Origin: Legionella rowbothamii
Lineage (GTDB): Bacteria > Pseudomonadota > Gammaproteobacteria > Legionellales > Legionellaceae
Reading direction: 5' to 3'
DNA length: 37,198 bases
Assembly (NCBI RefSeq): GCF_900639985.1
Contig: NZ_CAAAIM010000015.1
Span: 1-37,198, forward strand
Shown: positions 7,137 to 15,026 of the stretch, piece by piece
Layout of the letters: the number at the start of each line of letters is the position of its first letter
Numbering within the stretch: the stretch's first letter is position 1
Program-made: the position numbers and the translations under genes
The notes under the pieces: model-generated
What the model was told of the DNA's origin: nothing
What the model saw: the letters and a program-made list of their open reading frames with translations, nothing else
Databases searched by the model: none

Positions 7137-8862
7137 TTCCCCTTAGTTCATCCATTTTCTCTTTATATATTTTTTGATTTTTCTTATAGAAATAGCCACA
7201 AATAACTGATACAAAAATTAATACAAGTAAGCCAATCATGGAAACTAGATTAATTGATAATAGGGGGTGCCTTTTATTCATGTGTTTTGTTTTATCAACC
7301 GTCGGGCCAGGGGTACTTCTTTCTATTTTATCTAAGGGGATAGGTGCAATATAACTACTTATTTGTACGGGGGCGGTATTACAAATAATTTTTTCTTGTG
7401 GTAAGAGCAAAGCTAATGGACGCCCACTTGGTGATTTTGCCGTAATTTCAGCTTGCAGTGAAAATTCAGGTAATGCCTGGGTGTTACACAGAGTATCAAT
7501 ATTGGTTTGCCAAGCCCCGTTATTAGGAGCAAGAGTTGATAAAGCGCTTCGCTCTTGATTTATTAGTTTGATTTGTACTGAATCTCGTTCAATGTGTGGA
7601 TTAATTAATTCGACTTTAAAGGTGTTATTGACGATGCTTTGTTGAAACGGTGTGGGCATTATTTTAAACAAAGATTGTTCTTCCCGTACAAAAGAATCAT
7701 TTTTTGCAGTCACTACACTTTTGGTTACTCCTGGAGACATGTCTAAGAGAAACTCTTTTTCAAACTGCATATTCTTGATTAGAGGAATGGGAGTAGAAAA
7801 GTTATCTTTTTCATTTTTTAGGCTGAGTGTTACTGCCGTATTCTTTAATAAATGAGGTAACTCGTTGAGGCTTTTTTCTGATTCTAATCTCGCGTTTATA
7901 GTAATTAATTCTCTATTAAAGTACTCGCCACTTAACTTATTCGTTATTAATTCTAAATTAGTTAAAATAATGGCTCGTTCTTCTTGTTGTTCATCCCCTT
8001 TTATTTTCCATGCGCCTGCATCAGGATGTTTCACATCGATGAAAATAAATTTACTCAGTGAGGGGAATTTTGACTCAAGTATACTTCCATCAGGTTTATA
8101 TAAAGCAATTGGCGCTTTTTGATTTTTTTTCTCAATAATTACGGACAATTGTTTTACATTTGCATCTACTGGGATTTTTCGTTCGTTATTGTCTGCTTTT
8201 TCCAGTGGAATACCTTGCGCCGGAATGGCTGAAGTAAAAGCATTATATAAGGATTTTTCTGCATCAGACATGGAGTTGATAAACTGATAAATTCCATTAG
8301 TTTGGCTCGCTAAAGATTTCAGTAATTCTTCATCGATATTTGAGCCGATGCCTATGGTATAGAGTTTGATGTGATTCTTTTTCAATTCTGGAAGTAACTG
8401 ATTATTGAGGACTTGCTTATCGTCACTATCTTGTTGTTTGGAGCCGCGATCGATTTTTCCATCGGTAAGCAGAACAATAAATCGAGATTTATTGTCTTTC
8501 CATGAACCATTAGCTGCTTTTAGTGCAGCAAGAATATTAGTAAATTGGCCTCTAGAATTGATTTGCTTTTCTTTGGCGTGAAATTGATTCACATAGTCGT
8601 CAGAGGCTTCTTTCGTAGGTACTAATAATTTAGCATTTGTAGAAAAAGTAAAAATAGTAAGTTGGGCTCTATCTTTAAGAAGATTAATCAATAAATTGGT
8701 TGCGGGGATTCGTAAATTTTGCGGATCGTTTTGTTTCATGCTTCCTGAGGTATCAATTAAAAGAACCACTTCGGTATTTTCTTGCGCTAGTACAGGAGTT
8801 GATAAGCCGCATGTAATACAAAAAATGAACAATAGAAATAAACGAATGCTAGATGATCTCAC
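7123..8862 (-). CDS. Periplasmic von Willebrand factor A protein with C-terminal membrane anchor
   Basis: A 579-residue protein. A signal peptide covers residues 1-26, with a likely cut after VLA. The vWA domain follows at once: DTSGS at 37-41 is the metal-binding MIDAS motif, and FIVLLTDGKID carries its distal Asp. Residues 230-500 look beta-rich, as expected for Ig-like or linker domains. A single hydrophobic helix near 542-562 with a positively charged tail anchors the C-terminus in the inner membrane. The predicted start is GTG at 8862 with AAGGGA six bases upstream. vWA domains bind protein ligands through a metal ion. Being co-transcribed with a coiled-coil membrane protein and a CheY, it may be the outer-facing part of a sensor or effector complex. 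Confidence 0.8.
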   Translation of the reverse strand: MRSSSIRLFLLFIFCITCGLSTPVLAQENTEVVLLIDTSGSMKQNDPQNLRIPATNLLINLLKDRAQLTIFTFSTNAKLLVPTKEASDDYVNQFHAKEKQINSRGQFTNILAALKAANGSWKDNKSRFIVLLTDGKIDRGSKQQDSDDKQVLNNQLLPELKKNHIKLYTIGIGSNIDEELLKSLASQTNGIYQFINSMSDAEKSLYNAFTSAIPAQGIPLEKADNNERKIPVDANVKQLSVIIEKKNQKAPIALYKPDGSILESKFPSLSKFIFIDVKHPDAGAWKIKGDEQQEERAIILTNLELITNKLSGEYFNRELITINARLESEKSLNELPHLLKNTAVTLSLKNEKDNFSTPIPLIKNMQFEKEFLLDMSPGVTKSVVTAKNDSFVREEQSLFKIMPTPFQQSIVNNTFKVELINPHIERDSVQIKLINQERSALSTLAPNNGAWQTNIDTLCNTQALPEFSLQAEITAKSPSGRPLALLLPQEKIICNTAPVQISSYIAPIPLDKIERSTPGPTVDKTKHMNKRHPLLSINLVSMIGLLVLIFVSVICGYFYKKNQKIYKEKMDELRGNDDI

Positions 8863-9203
8863 CGATAGTCCCTTTTAATTTTTATTCTCTCCGCCAATAA
8901 AATATAGGTAGTATTTCGAGTTATTTCAAATTACTTAAGTTTAAGCTGAGCTGATCAGCCGCATGACCGTATAAATTGCCCATTTCTTTATAGATTTTTT
9001 AACGTAACCTTCAGATTTCATACAAAAAAAAAATATGCTGCTATACTCAAAAAGAGTTGTTCATTGTCTGATAGATTTCCAGCTTATTTCTGATAGGGAT
9101 ATATAAATAATGCTTGTTTCTTAAAGTTTGATATTTATGTTGAAGCTCCATTGTCTTAAATAACAAGAATGTGACGTGTAATTAAGAATATGAAGTGAGT
9201 CAT
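8863..9203. promoter_or_regulatory. Divergent promoter region between the two signalling operons
   Basis: About 340 non-coding bases separate the vWA unit (leftward) from the chemotaxis unit (rightward), so both promoters should lie here. A plausible plus-strand -10 is TATACT at 9042-9047, though no good -35 precedes it. No clear operator was seen. Confidence 0.45.
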
Positions 9204-9851
9204 ATGGATAGAGAAAATAACATAAATCATCATTATCGAGCGTGTAATGAGTTGCGTCGATTAGCGTTAAGAATGCAGCGAACTATTGGTAGTGTAGAAG
9301 ATATTTCAGTGAATGCATCTATTGTTGCAAGTCAAACTGGTAATAAAGCACGTGTATTTTTTGAAATAGCCAGCCAGATTGAAAAGACATCGCGTAAGAT
9401 GCATACCAAAATCAACACTATAATTCAGGTTACTAGTCGCCTAATTGAAACAGTCCTGTCCTCGAAAATAGCACTTTATCATATTGATAGTTATTTCCTG
9501 GTGCAAATTTCAGAGAGTTATTCTACGAACCATGAGCTGACAAATGATGTTACCTCCCGATTACAAAAGCAAGTGGCTCTTGGGTTTATTCAATTTAGAA
9601 ATGGTGTCAAAGCACTTGAGGTACAGTTCAATGTGTTTGAGTTTTTAATTAATCGTATTTTTGTTGCCCTTACTGCATTGAGAATCGAAGAAGAACTCTT
9701 TCGCAGTGAGCTGGGTATGGCTGCCGTGGGCTCCTTAATTAAATCATTTGAAGAGTTACTCAGTGTGTTGTCACATGATTATGATGTGTTTCGAGATTAC
9801 TTTATGATTTTTAAGCACGCAAACAAACTACCATGGAATAGTGAGGGATAG
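9204..9851 (+). CDS. Helical protein with degenerate MCP-like hairpin tip
   Basis: A 215-residue all-helical soluble protein. Around residues 30-55, ISVNASIVASQTGNKARVFF followed by EIASQIEKTS matches the layout of the methyl-accepting chemotaxis protein (MCP) tip ([17 protein letters not shown], then VVAxEVRKLAxxS), but key Glu, Ala and Arg positions have changed. The other part is predicted helical with no recognisable sensor, HAMP or membrane segment. I prefer the ATG at 9204 over a GTG at 9195, which overlaps the likely ribosome site GAAGTGAG. It is the first gene of a tight rightward operon and stops one base before the next start. Possibly a receptor-like scaffold partner of the MCP tip protein two genes on. 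Confidence 0.65.
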   Translation: MDRENNINHHYRACNELRRLALRMQRTIGSVEDISVNASIVASQTGNKARVFFEIASQIEKTSRKMHTKINTIIQVTSRLIETVLSSKIALYHIDSYFLVQISESYSTNHELTNDVTSRLQKQVALGFIQFRNGVKALEVQFNVFEFLINRIFVALTALRIEEELFRSELGMAAVGSLIKSFEELLSVLSHDYDVFRDYFMIFKHANKLPWNSEG

Positions 9852-9852
9852 G

Positions 9853-10596
9853 ATGAAAAAAGTAGTTCTCTATGATAATGGTGATATTCAATGGACTGTT
9901 TTAGCGCGCGATCCTAATAAACCTAAATCGGTTATTGATACGAATGAATATATTATTCAGGCCGGTGGCGAATCGATGCTGCTTGATCCCGGGGGCATGG
10001 AAATTTTTCCTAGTGTTTTGTCGATGGTTTCAGAAGTAATAGACCTCAACTCTATTAAGGCATATATGTGTTCTCATCAAGACCCAGATATTATGTCTTC
10101 TTTACCCATGTGGATGGAATTAACACCCAATGCCACGGTTTATGTATCTTGGTTATGGAGTAGTTTTATTTCTCATTTCGGGTATAAATTTGCTCATAAT
10201 TTATATTCGGTGCCAGATGAAGGCATGCAAATAAAATTGGGCGATCGCCATTTTCAGCTTGTTCCCGCTCATTATTTGCATTCATCAGGAAATTTCCACT
10301 TATTTGATCCAGTATCTAAGATTTTATTTAGTGGCGATGTGGGAGCTGCATTATTACCTCATGATGCGGATTTATTTGTTACTGATTTTGCTGCTCATGC
10401 ACCCTATATGAAAAAATTTCATCAACGTTGGATGCCCTCCAATACGGCCAAAGATGCTTGGATATCACGGGTTAGAAAGCTAGGAGTTGAAATGCTATGC
10501 CCACAACATGGGGCTATTTTTCGAGGGGATGATGTAGAGCGTTTTTTTGATTGGTTCGATGATTTGGAAGTGGGAAAAACCCAACGTTTAACATAA
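9853..10596 (+). CDS. Stand-alone diiron metallo-beta-lactamase-fold protein (ODP-like oxygen sensor)
   Basis: A 247-residue protein of the flavodiiron/ODP branch of the metallo-beta-lactamase fold. Ligands line up well: H75-Q-D77-P-D79, H143 in HSSGNF, D162 in SGDVG and H219 in PQHG. The gaps of 68 (H75 to H143) and 19 residues (H143 to D162) equal those of flavodiiron proteins. The flavodoxin domain of NO/O2 reductases is absent, as in the oxygen-binding diiron proteins (ODP) described in chemotaxis systems of spirochaetes. I infer that it senses O2 or iron state and relays it to the CheA complex. The start is ATG 9853, one base after the previous stop, with GAGG upstream; a GTG at 9841 is in frame but less likely. 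Hydrolase function is an alternative but unlikely with this ligand set. Confidence 0.8.
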   Translation: MKKVVLYDNGDIQWTVLARDPNKPKSVIDTNEYIIQAGGESMLLDPGGMEIFPSVLSMVSEVIDLNSIKAYMCSHQDPDIMSSLPMWMELTPNATVYVSWLWSSFISHFGYKFAHNLYSVPDEGMQIKLGDRHFQLVPAHYLHSSGNFHLFDPVSKILFSGDVGAALLPHDADLFVTDFAAHAPYMKKFHQRWMPSNTAKDAWISRVRKLGVEMLCPQHGAIFRGDDVERFFDWFDDLEVGKTQRLT

Positions 10597-10616
10597 GTCA
10601 GGCAGGAGTAAGGATT

Positions 10617-11036
10617 ATGAGTTTTTTAATGGATCAAGAGGGTGAACGAGTTGATTCAGCCGTTACTGATAAAAATAATATACTAAAACACAATTCTGGA
10701 GAGATGGGCGATATTAATCATCATTTTAGCGATATTCGTAAAGTATTTAGTGAGCTCATCTCTTCTGTGGAAGCCATTAATAAAATGGTGGGCGTCGTGC
10801 GTGATTTATCTGGCAAAACGGATCTTTTAGCTTTGAATGCATCGATTGAGGCCGCTCGGGCAGGTCAAGAAGGGCGAGGGTTTGCGATTGTTGCTCATGA
10901 GGTTGCACGTCTTGCGGAAAAATCACAGGAGTCGATTGGTAAAGTGGAATTGGCAAGTGATTCTTTGCAAGAGAAGGTGCTTTTACTCTCAGAACGCTTG
11001 GATGACATACAAAAGCTATTAAACAAAATTATTTAA
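10617..11036 (+). CDS. Minimal soluble MCP signalling-tip protein
   Basis: A 139-residue protein that is little more than a chemoreceptor tip. [19 protein letters not shown], then [20 protein letters not shown] at about residues 66-105, is close to the MCP consensus that contacts CheA and CheW. There is no transmembrane helix, sensor, HAMP or obvious methylation helix: the flanking helices are only about 45 and 35 residues. TAAGGA before the ATG is a good ribosome site. It lies 20 bases after the ODP-like gene and 48 before cheA. It probably provides the kinase-contacting hairpin while the ODP-like and MCP-like partners provide input. Confidence 0.85.
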   Translation: MSFLMDQEGERVDSAVTDKNNILKHNSGEMGDINHHFSDIRKVFSELISSVEAINKMVGVVRDLSGKTDLLALNASIEAARAGQEGRGFAIVAHEVARLAEKSQESIGKVELASDSLQEKVLLLSERLDDIQKLLNKII

Positions 11037-11084
11037 TTTCCGCATCGCATTGCGAGCTTCGACATTGTAAATGGACTTAACACT

Positions 11085-12776
11085 ATGGATGATGATGAAA
11101 TAATACTCATGTTTTTCGAGGAAGCTAAGGCAGTTCTCGAAGAGCTCTATGATTTGTTAAAAGTTTATGCGGACGAACATTCCACTGAAGAAAAGATTGA
11201 TAACGTCAATGCAATTTATCGGGGCGTTCATACCATCAAAGGTGGCTCAGCGATGTTTCAAATGGATGAGTTAACTAAGGTGGCTCATGAACTTGAAAGT
11301 TATTTGAGTACCAAGAAAAAAGCTCCTGACGATTTTGATGTAGTTCTGGTGACTCACCAAATCGATCAAATTGAAACACTGTTACTGACAGAGGCTAAAA
11401 AGCGAGAAGAAGCACAATCTTTGGCGTTGCCTGTATACGCAGTAGTCGAGCCCAAAATTGAAGAGGTACCTGAGGCCTTAACCCCAACCGTTACACCCGA
11501 GGGTGCTCCTTATCAACTGGCTGAGGAGCAAGTTAATGCGACGAAAAGCCAAGCTAAAAAAGACACAGCAAATTTGATTCGCGTACCTTTGGACAGAATT
11601 CAACGTAGCTATGATATTACCTCCGAGATTTTTTTATTGAGAAACCAAATTGCTCATTTAGTGGAAACTGGTTTTGAAAATACGGGGATTCAAAATGATT
11701 TATTTCTCAAATGGGAAGTACTCGATAATTCATTACGCCAACGAATTGTTGAACTTGAAAGTGCTGTGCTCAGTATGCGTATGACGGCGGTTAAAAGTCT
11801 GTTTTCACGAATGGAAAAAACCATCCGTACTTATATTGAGAGTAGTGACAAATTAATTCAAGTTAAAGTGAGTGGGCAAGAAACTGAAATTGATAAACGT
11901 ATTCTTGATTCTTTAGGTGACCCTTTAATTCATTTAGTGCGAAATGCAATGGATCATGGAATTGAAGCGCCTTCACTACGTGAACAGCATAATAAACCAC
12001 GCCAAGGTACGATTTGCATGGATGCAAAAATTATTGGTAGTGAAGTGGTTTTGAAAATTAGCGATGATGGTAAGGGAATCGATGCTCAGAGCATTTTACA
12101 ATCGGCACGTTCTAAAGGAATCGATATTTCAGGTGTGGCGAATGAGCAGGATGCATTACAGCTTATTTTTGCCCCAGGCTTTTCTACTGCTCAACAAGTC
12201 AGTGAAATTTCAGGTCGAGGCGTGGGAATGGATGTGGTTAAAACCTATGTTGATAAATCTGGAGGTAGAATTCACATTGATACTAAAGTAGGTGAGGGGA
12301 CCACTTTTAGTTTGTACTTGCCCATTGGATTATCTATTATCCCTTTAATCGTCGTGAGTGTAGGCAATCATGTTTATGGTATTCCCACACATGACATTAT
12401 GCAGACCTACACCTTGCGTCGAAATGATATTACATTCAACCAAAATCAATATTTGTTAAATGTGGATAATCAATTTGTCCCATGTATTTTCTTGTCTAAG
12501 TATTTTGATAATACTGGCGCTGACGATTCGCTTATGAGACGTGAAATGTTTGTTTGTCTTACCCAAATTAATGGGGAACGATGCGCGTTTATTGCTGATA
12601 AGTTGATTGCAAATACAGAATTTATTGTCAAAGCATTACCTTTAGGGATACCTGTTTTAAATTATCTTCAAGGAGTTTCTATTTTAACTACAGGGGTTTC
12701 CGCATTCATTTTGTCACTTGAAAAACTATATAAACATATTATGAGTCGGCATGAGGTAAGCATCAATGCAATTTGA
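11085..12776 (+). CDS. cheA: Chemotaxis histidine kinase CheA
   Basis: A 563-residue CheA. The P1 phosphotransfer domain has H49 in VHTIKGG. A Pro/Glu-rich linker (about 105-160) replaces P2: no CheY-binding P2 domain is visible. P3 dimerisation helices follow (about 165-260, including VLSMRMTAVKSLFSRM). The P4 ATPase has the N box HLVRNAMDHG (283-292), G1 DDGKGID (from 327) and G2 GRGVGMD (from 377). P5, CheW-like, runs from about 415 to the end. It transfers phosphate from ATP via H49 to receiver Asp residues, here likely CheV and the divergent CheY. The ribosome site is weak. Its 3' end overlaps cheW by 11 bases, indicating coupled translation. Confidence 0.95.
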   Translation: MDDDEIILMFFEEAKAVLEELYDLLKVYADEHSTEEKIDNVNAIYRGVHTIKGGSAMFQMDELTKVAHELESYLSTKKKAPDDFDVVLVTHQIDQIETLLLTEAKKREEAQSLALPVYAVVEPKIEEVPEALTPTVTPEGAPYQLAEEQVNATKSQAKKDTANLIRVPLDRIQRSYDITSEIFLLRNQIAHLVETGFENTGIQNDLFLKWEVLDNSLRQRIVELESAVLSMRMTAVKSLFSRMEKTIRTYIESSDKLIQVKVSGQETEIDKRILDSLGDPLIHLVRNAMDHGIEAPSLREQHNKPRQGTICMDAKIIGSEVVLKISDDGKGIDAQSILQSARSKGIDISGVANEQDALQLIFAPGFSTAQQVSEISGRGVGMDVVKTYVDKSGGRIHIDTKVGEGTTFSLYLPIGLSIIPLIVVSVGNHVYGIPTHDIMQTYTLRRNDITFNQNQYLLNVDNQFVPCIFLSKYFDNTGADDSLMRREMFVCLTQINGERCAFIADKLIANTEFIVKALPLGIPVLNYLQGVSILTTGVSAFILSLEKLYKHIMSRHEVSINAI

Positions 12777-13215
12777 AAACATAATAAAGCAATTCCAGTT
12801 TGAAGAGTCTGAAATTGTTGATGAGAAGAAAACCTTTATCCAGTTTGTAATGTGTGACTCACATTATGCTTTAGATATTCATTATGTTAGTGAGATTGTC
12901 GAGGTGCCTGTAATTACACCTTATCCGGAGATCGTTCCAGGGTACTTAGGAATTGTGAACTTGGGGGGGCAGATTATACCGGTAGTCGATTTTACGGGTA
13001 AATACACTAACGGGATTGAAACCTATAAGGTACAAAAGACTCATTTGCTATTAGTCGCCGATTTTAATGAGAATAGCCCTTGTGGCCTTATTATTGAGCG
13101 TCCAAGACGCGTCGATGTCTCGCTTAAATTGCTTGTTTCGGCGACAGCAAATATCAATAATTCACCCGTACGTTTATTGGATGAAAGGGACTTTCATGTT
13201 AAGGAGAGTGAATGA
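12766..13215 (+). CDS. cheW: CheW coupling protein
   Basis: A 149-residue CheW with the usual beta-barrel core: FIQFVMCDSHYALDIHYVSE, VEVPVITPYPEIVPGYLGIV, then NLGGQIIPVVDF. It bridges receptor tips and the P5 domain of CheA in the cytoplasm. A short N-terminal extension (about 20 residues) precedes the domain. GAGG upstream of the ATG lies within the end of cheA, and its stop overlaps the next start (ATGA), so cheA-cheW-cheV are translated together. The tip contact NLGG replaces the common NLRG: the usual Arg is a Gly here. Confidence 0.93.
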   Translation: MQFENIIKQFQFEESEIVDEKKTFIQFVMCDSHYALDIHYVSEIVEVPVITPYPEIVPGYLGIVNLGGQIIPVVDFTGKYTNGIETYKVQKTHLLLVADFNENSPCGLIIERPRRVDVSLKLLVSATANINNSPVRLLDERDFHVKESE

Positions 13216-14183
13216 TGGCTGTACAGGAGCATTCTACAGAGAATGAAAACTTTCTCATGGTTCCATGTCTTATCATCGCAGATTCTCAGGCGATGTTAGT
13301 TGGTATTAATGCGCAAAAGATTATTGGGGTTGTCGATTACGAGCGAATCTCATGTCTTCCTGCATCCCACTTGCCCTTTATTGGTCTATATGAACACCAT
13401 CAAGAGGCTGTGCCGGTCATGGATTTATCTTTAGTGCTAAAACAACCGGACATGCATTTTTCTCAATTAGCCCCAAGTTCGCCAACAAACTCTTTGCTTG
13501 ATTCTGAGTTTGCTAAGCATGTTGAACAAATAAAACGGTACAACCAGACTAAAATAATCATTTGCCAATTACTCAATATGGTTGTTGGCATTTTAGTTCA
13601 TGCTACCTACCGTATTGAATCGCTTAAAAACAGCCAAATTTTAAGTGTTCCTTCAATTTTAGAGAATTCCGCATTTTGTATGCTCAATGGATTGTTTCCT
13701 TATAAAAATCAGTTTTTATATTTGCTTGATTTGGAGGGAATATTGGCTCATTTAGGTCTGCTTAACTTACCTAATAATGAAACGATATCTGCTTCCTCGT
13801 CATCCTCTTCTATGGCTGGTAAAACTGCGCTTGTTGTTGACGATGCAAAAATTTTCCGGTACCAGGTATCCAAACTTTTATCCGCACAAGGCATGCATTG
13901 CATTGAGGCAGTAGATGGTCAAGATGGGTACGAAAAATTCATGCAACAACCTGACAAGTTTGACTTAATTTTCACTGATTTTGAAATGCCGCGTATGGGC
14001 GGGTTGGAAATGGCAAGAAAAATTCGCGGGGAAGCCAGTACTATTCCGGTGATCTTCAACTCCAGTATTTCTAATCCTACGCTCATTGCGGAAGTGGCCG
14101 CTGAATACGGGTGTTTTCTTGTGAAGTTTCAGCCAGAAGAAATTATAAAAAAATTACATGAATTATTTGGGGGGGCGCACTAA
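13212..14183 (+). CDS. cheV: CheV-type protein: CheW domain plus receiver
   Basis: A 323-residue fusion. Residues about 15-185 form a CheW-like domain (LIIADSQAMLVGINAQKIIG, then LPFIGLYEHHQEAVPVMDLS). After a Ser-rich linker (about 193-202) comes a receiver domain with D210/D211, phosphoacceptor D256 in TDFEMPRMGG, and the Lys in FLVKFQPE. CheV proteins couple receptors to CheA and are tuned by phosphorylation. With no CheR or CheB in the window, CheV may be this complex's only adaptation device. Overlaps cheW by 4 bases; a second ATG directly follows the first. The CheW half is more diverged than the cheW gene product. It is the last gene of the rightward operon. Confidence 0.88.
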   Translation: MMAVQEHSTENENFLMVPCLIIADSQAMLVGINAQKIIGVVDYERISCLPASHLPFIGLYEHHQEAVPVMDLSLVLKQPDMHFSQLAPSSPTNSLLDSEFAKHVEQIKRYNQTKIIICQLLNMVVGILVHATYRIESLKNSQILSVPSILENSAFCMLNGLFPYKNQFLYLLDLEGILAHLGLLNLPNNETISASSSSSSMAGKTALVVDDAKIFRYQVSKLLSAQGMHCIEAVDGQDGYEKFMQQPDKFDLIFTDFEMPRMGGLEMARKIRGEASTIPVIFNSSISNPTLIAEVAAEYGCFLVKFQPEEIIKKLHELFGGAH

Positions 14184-14192
14184 ACATGCGCC
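14174..14192. terminator. Possible bidirectional terminator hairpin
   Basis: GGCGCA (14174-14179) and TGCGCC (14187-14192) form a six-base stem with a 7-base loop, spanning the cheV stop and lying between two converging genes. There is no T run, so the call is weak. Confidence 0.35.
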
Positions 14193-14209
14193 AGTCTTCA
14201 ACGAACTAC

Positions 14210-14512
14210 TCAGGCGATTTCAGGGAGTGGCTCAACAGCAAGAATATTGTGATTGATCATCGTTTGAATAAACGAAAGCGCATCATCCGCCGCCTTTAGC
14301 CATTCAATATGGTATTCTTGCATTAAAAATTGTATCACTTCTTCCATTGATTTCCCTGGTTTATCGAATAGAGGCCATAGCTTTGCGCCTACAGGATTTA
14401 AGCCAAAATATGTTTGGCTCGTAGGTTCTAAGACCATGATTTCATTATCTAACTCAACATGTGTAACATTGTGCTTTTTGGAAATGAGGCACGTAGTAAT
14501 TAATTGATTCAT
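14210..14512 (-). CDS. PqqD-like small protein
   Basis: A 100-residue protein with the PqqD-family pattern: a strand pair (HVELDNEIMVLEP, then TYFGLNPVGAKLWPLFDKPG) followed by helices (SMEEVIQFLMQEYHIE) and a C-terminal helix. PqqD folds recognise leader peptides of ribosomally made, modified peptides (RiPPs) and hand them to modifying enzymes. No radical-SAM enzyme or other modifying enzyme is visible nearby, so its role is open. The ATG at 14512 is chosen because GGAGAG precedes it by 3 bases; the frame stays open to 14578 without a ribosome site. A frameshifted small peptide gene lies upstream on the same strand. Confidence 0.75.
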   Translation of the reverse strand: MNQLITTCLISKKHNVTHVELDNEIMVLEPTSQTYFGLNPVGAKLWPLFDKPGKSMEEVIQFLMQEYHIEWLKAADDALSFIQTMINHNILAVEPLPEIA

Positions 14513-14610
14513 GAACTCTCCATAGTTACATAGTGTTTCAATATGATGACGGATAGGTAATACGCCGGTGAAAGCCATCTTATTTTTGCATTATTTCTCT
14601 ATGATTATCA

Positions 14611-14678
14611 ATGACGAAGCAACCCAGGAGTTTTCGGCACGGGCCCCCCTAGGTTGCTTCACTTGATTCGCAATGACG
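14611..14678. repeat. REP-like intergenic palindrome (GAAGCAACC type)
   Basis: GAAGCAACCCAGG (14616-14628) and CCTAGGTTGCTTC (14648-14660) are inverted with one mismatch, flanked by CAATGACG-like sequence on both sides. A perfect relative lies at 23025-23075. This is a dispersed element rather than part of a gene. Confidence 0.7.
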
Positions 14679-14689
14679 ATGGATCTAGA

Positions 14690-14870
14690 TTAGTTGACGC
14701 ACAATGTGAGCAGATCCGATTCCTCTAAATCATTTTCCGGCTCAGGTGTAGCGGCAATACCAAACCAATCAGAGAGAGTAAGCAGTGATGCCTGGAGGAG
14801 GATATTTTGGGCGCTTTTCTGCTCCTTTATTTATCTGAATTAATGCATTTCCTTGATCTTTTCCTGACAT
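14690..14870 (-). pseudogene. Frameshifted small peptide gene next to the PqqD-like gene
   Basis: An ATG at 14870 opens a 33-codon frame: MSGKDQGNALIQINKGAEKR, then PKYPPPG and a stop at 14769. In the next frame, from just after the CCTCCTCCAGG run, a coherent acidic sequence continues: ASLLTLSDWFGIAATPEPEN, then DLEESDLLTLCVN, ending at 14690. Joining the frames at the triplet run gives about 59 residues. That looks like one small gene broken by slippage, or a programmed slip. No clear ribosome site precedes the ATG. A short acidic peptide beside a PqqD-like gene recalls RiPP precursors, but no homologue is recognised. Confidence 0.45.
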
Positions 14871-15026
14871 TATAAAATGAGCTAATGTATTAGATAGTTC
14901 TTGTTAGTTGTCTCGATAATGAATTATTAGATACTGTATTCCTATACAATATTTTAACTCATATAAGAATGAAATTAGTACACATCAATATGGCTGGCCA
15001 AGGATTATTTAGTGTGGATGTTTAAG

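Noticed and set aside
9122..9129. TAAAGTTT, the -35 of flagellar sigma-28 promoters
   Set aside because: No GCCGATAA-like -10 follows at the required distance, so it is probably chance in AT-rich DNA.
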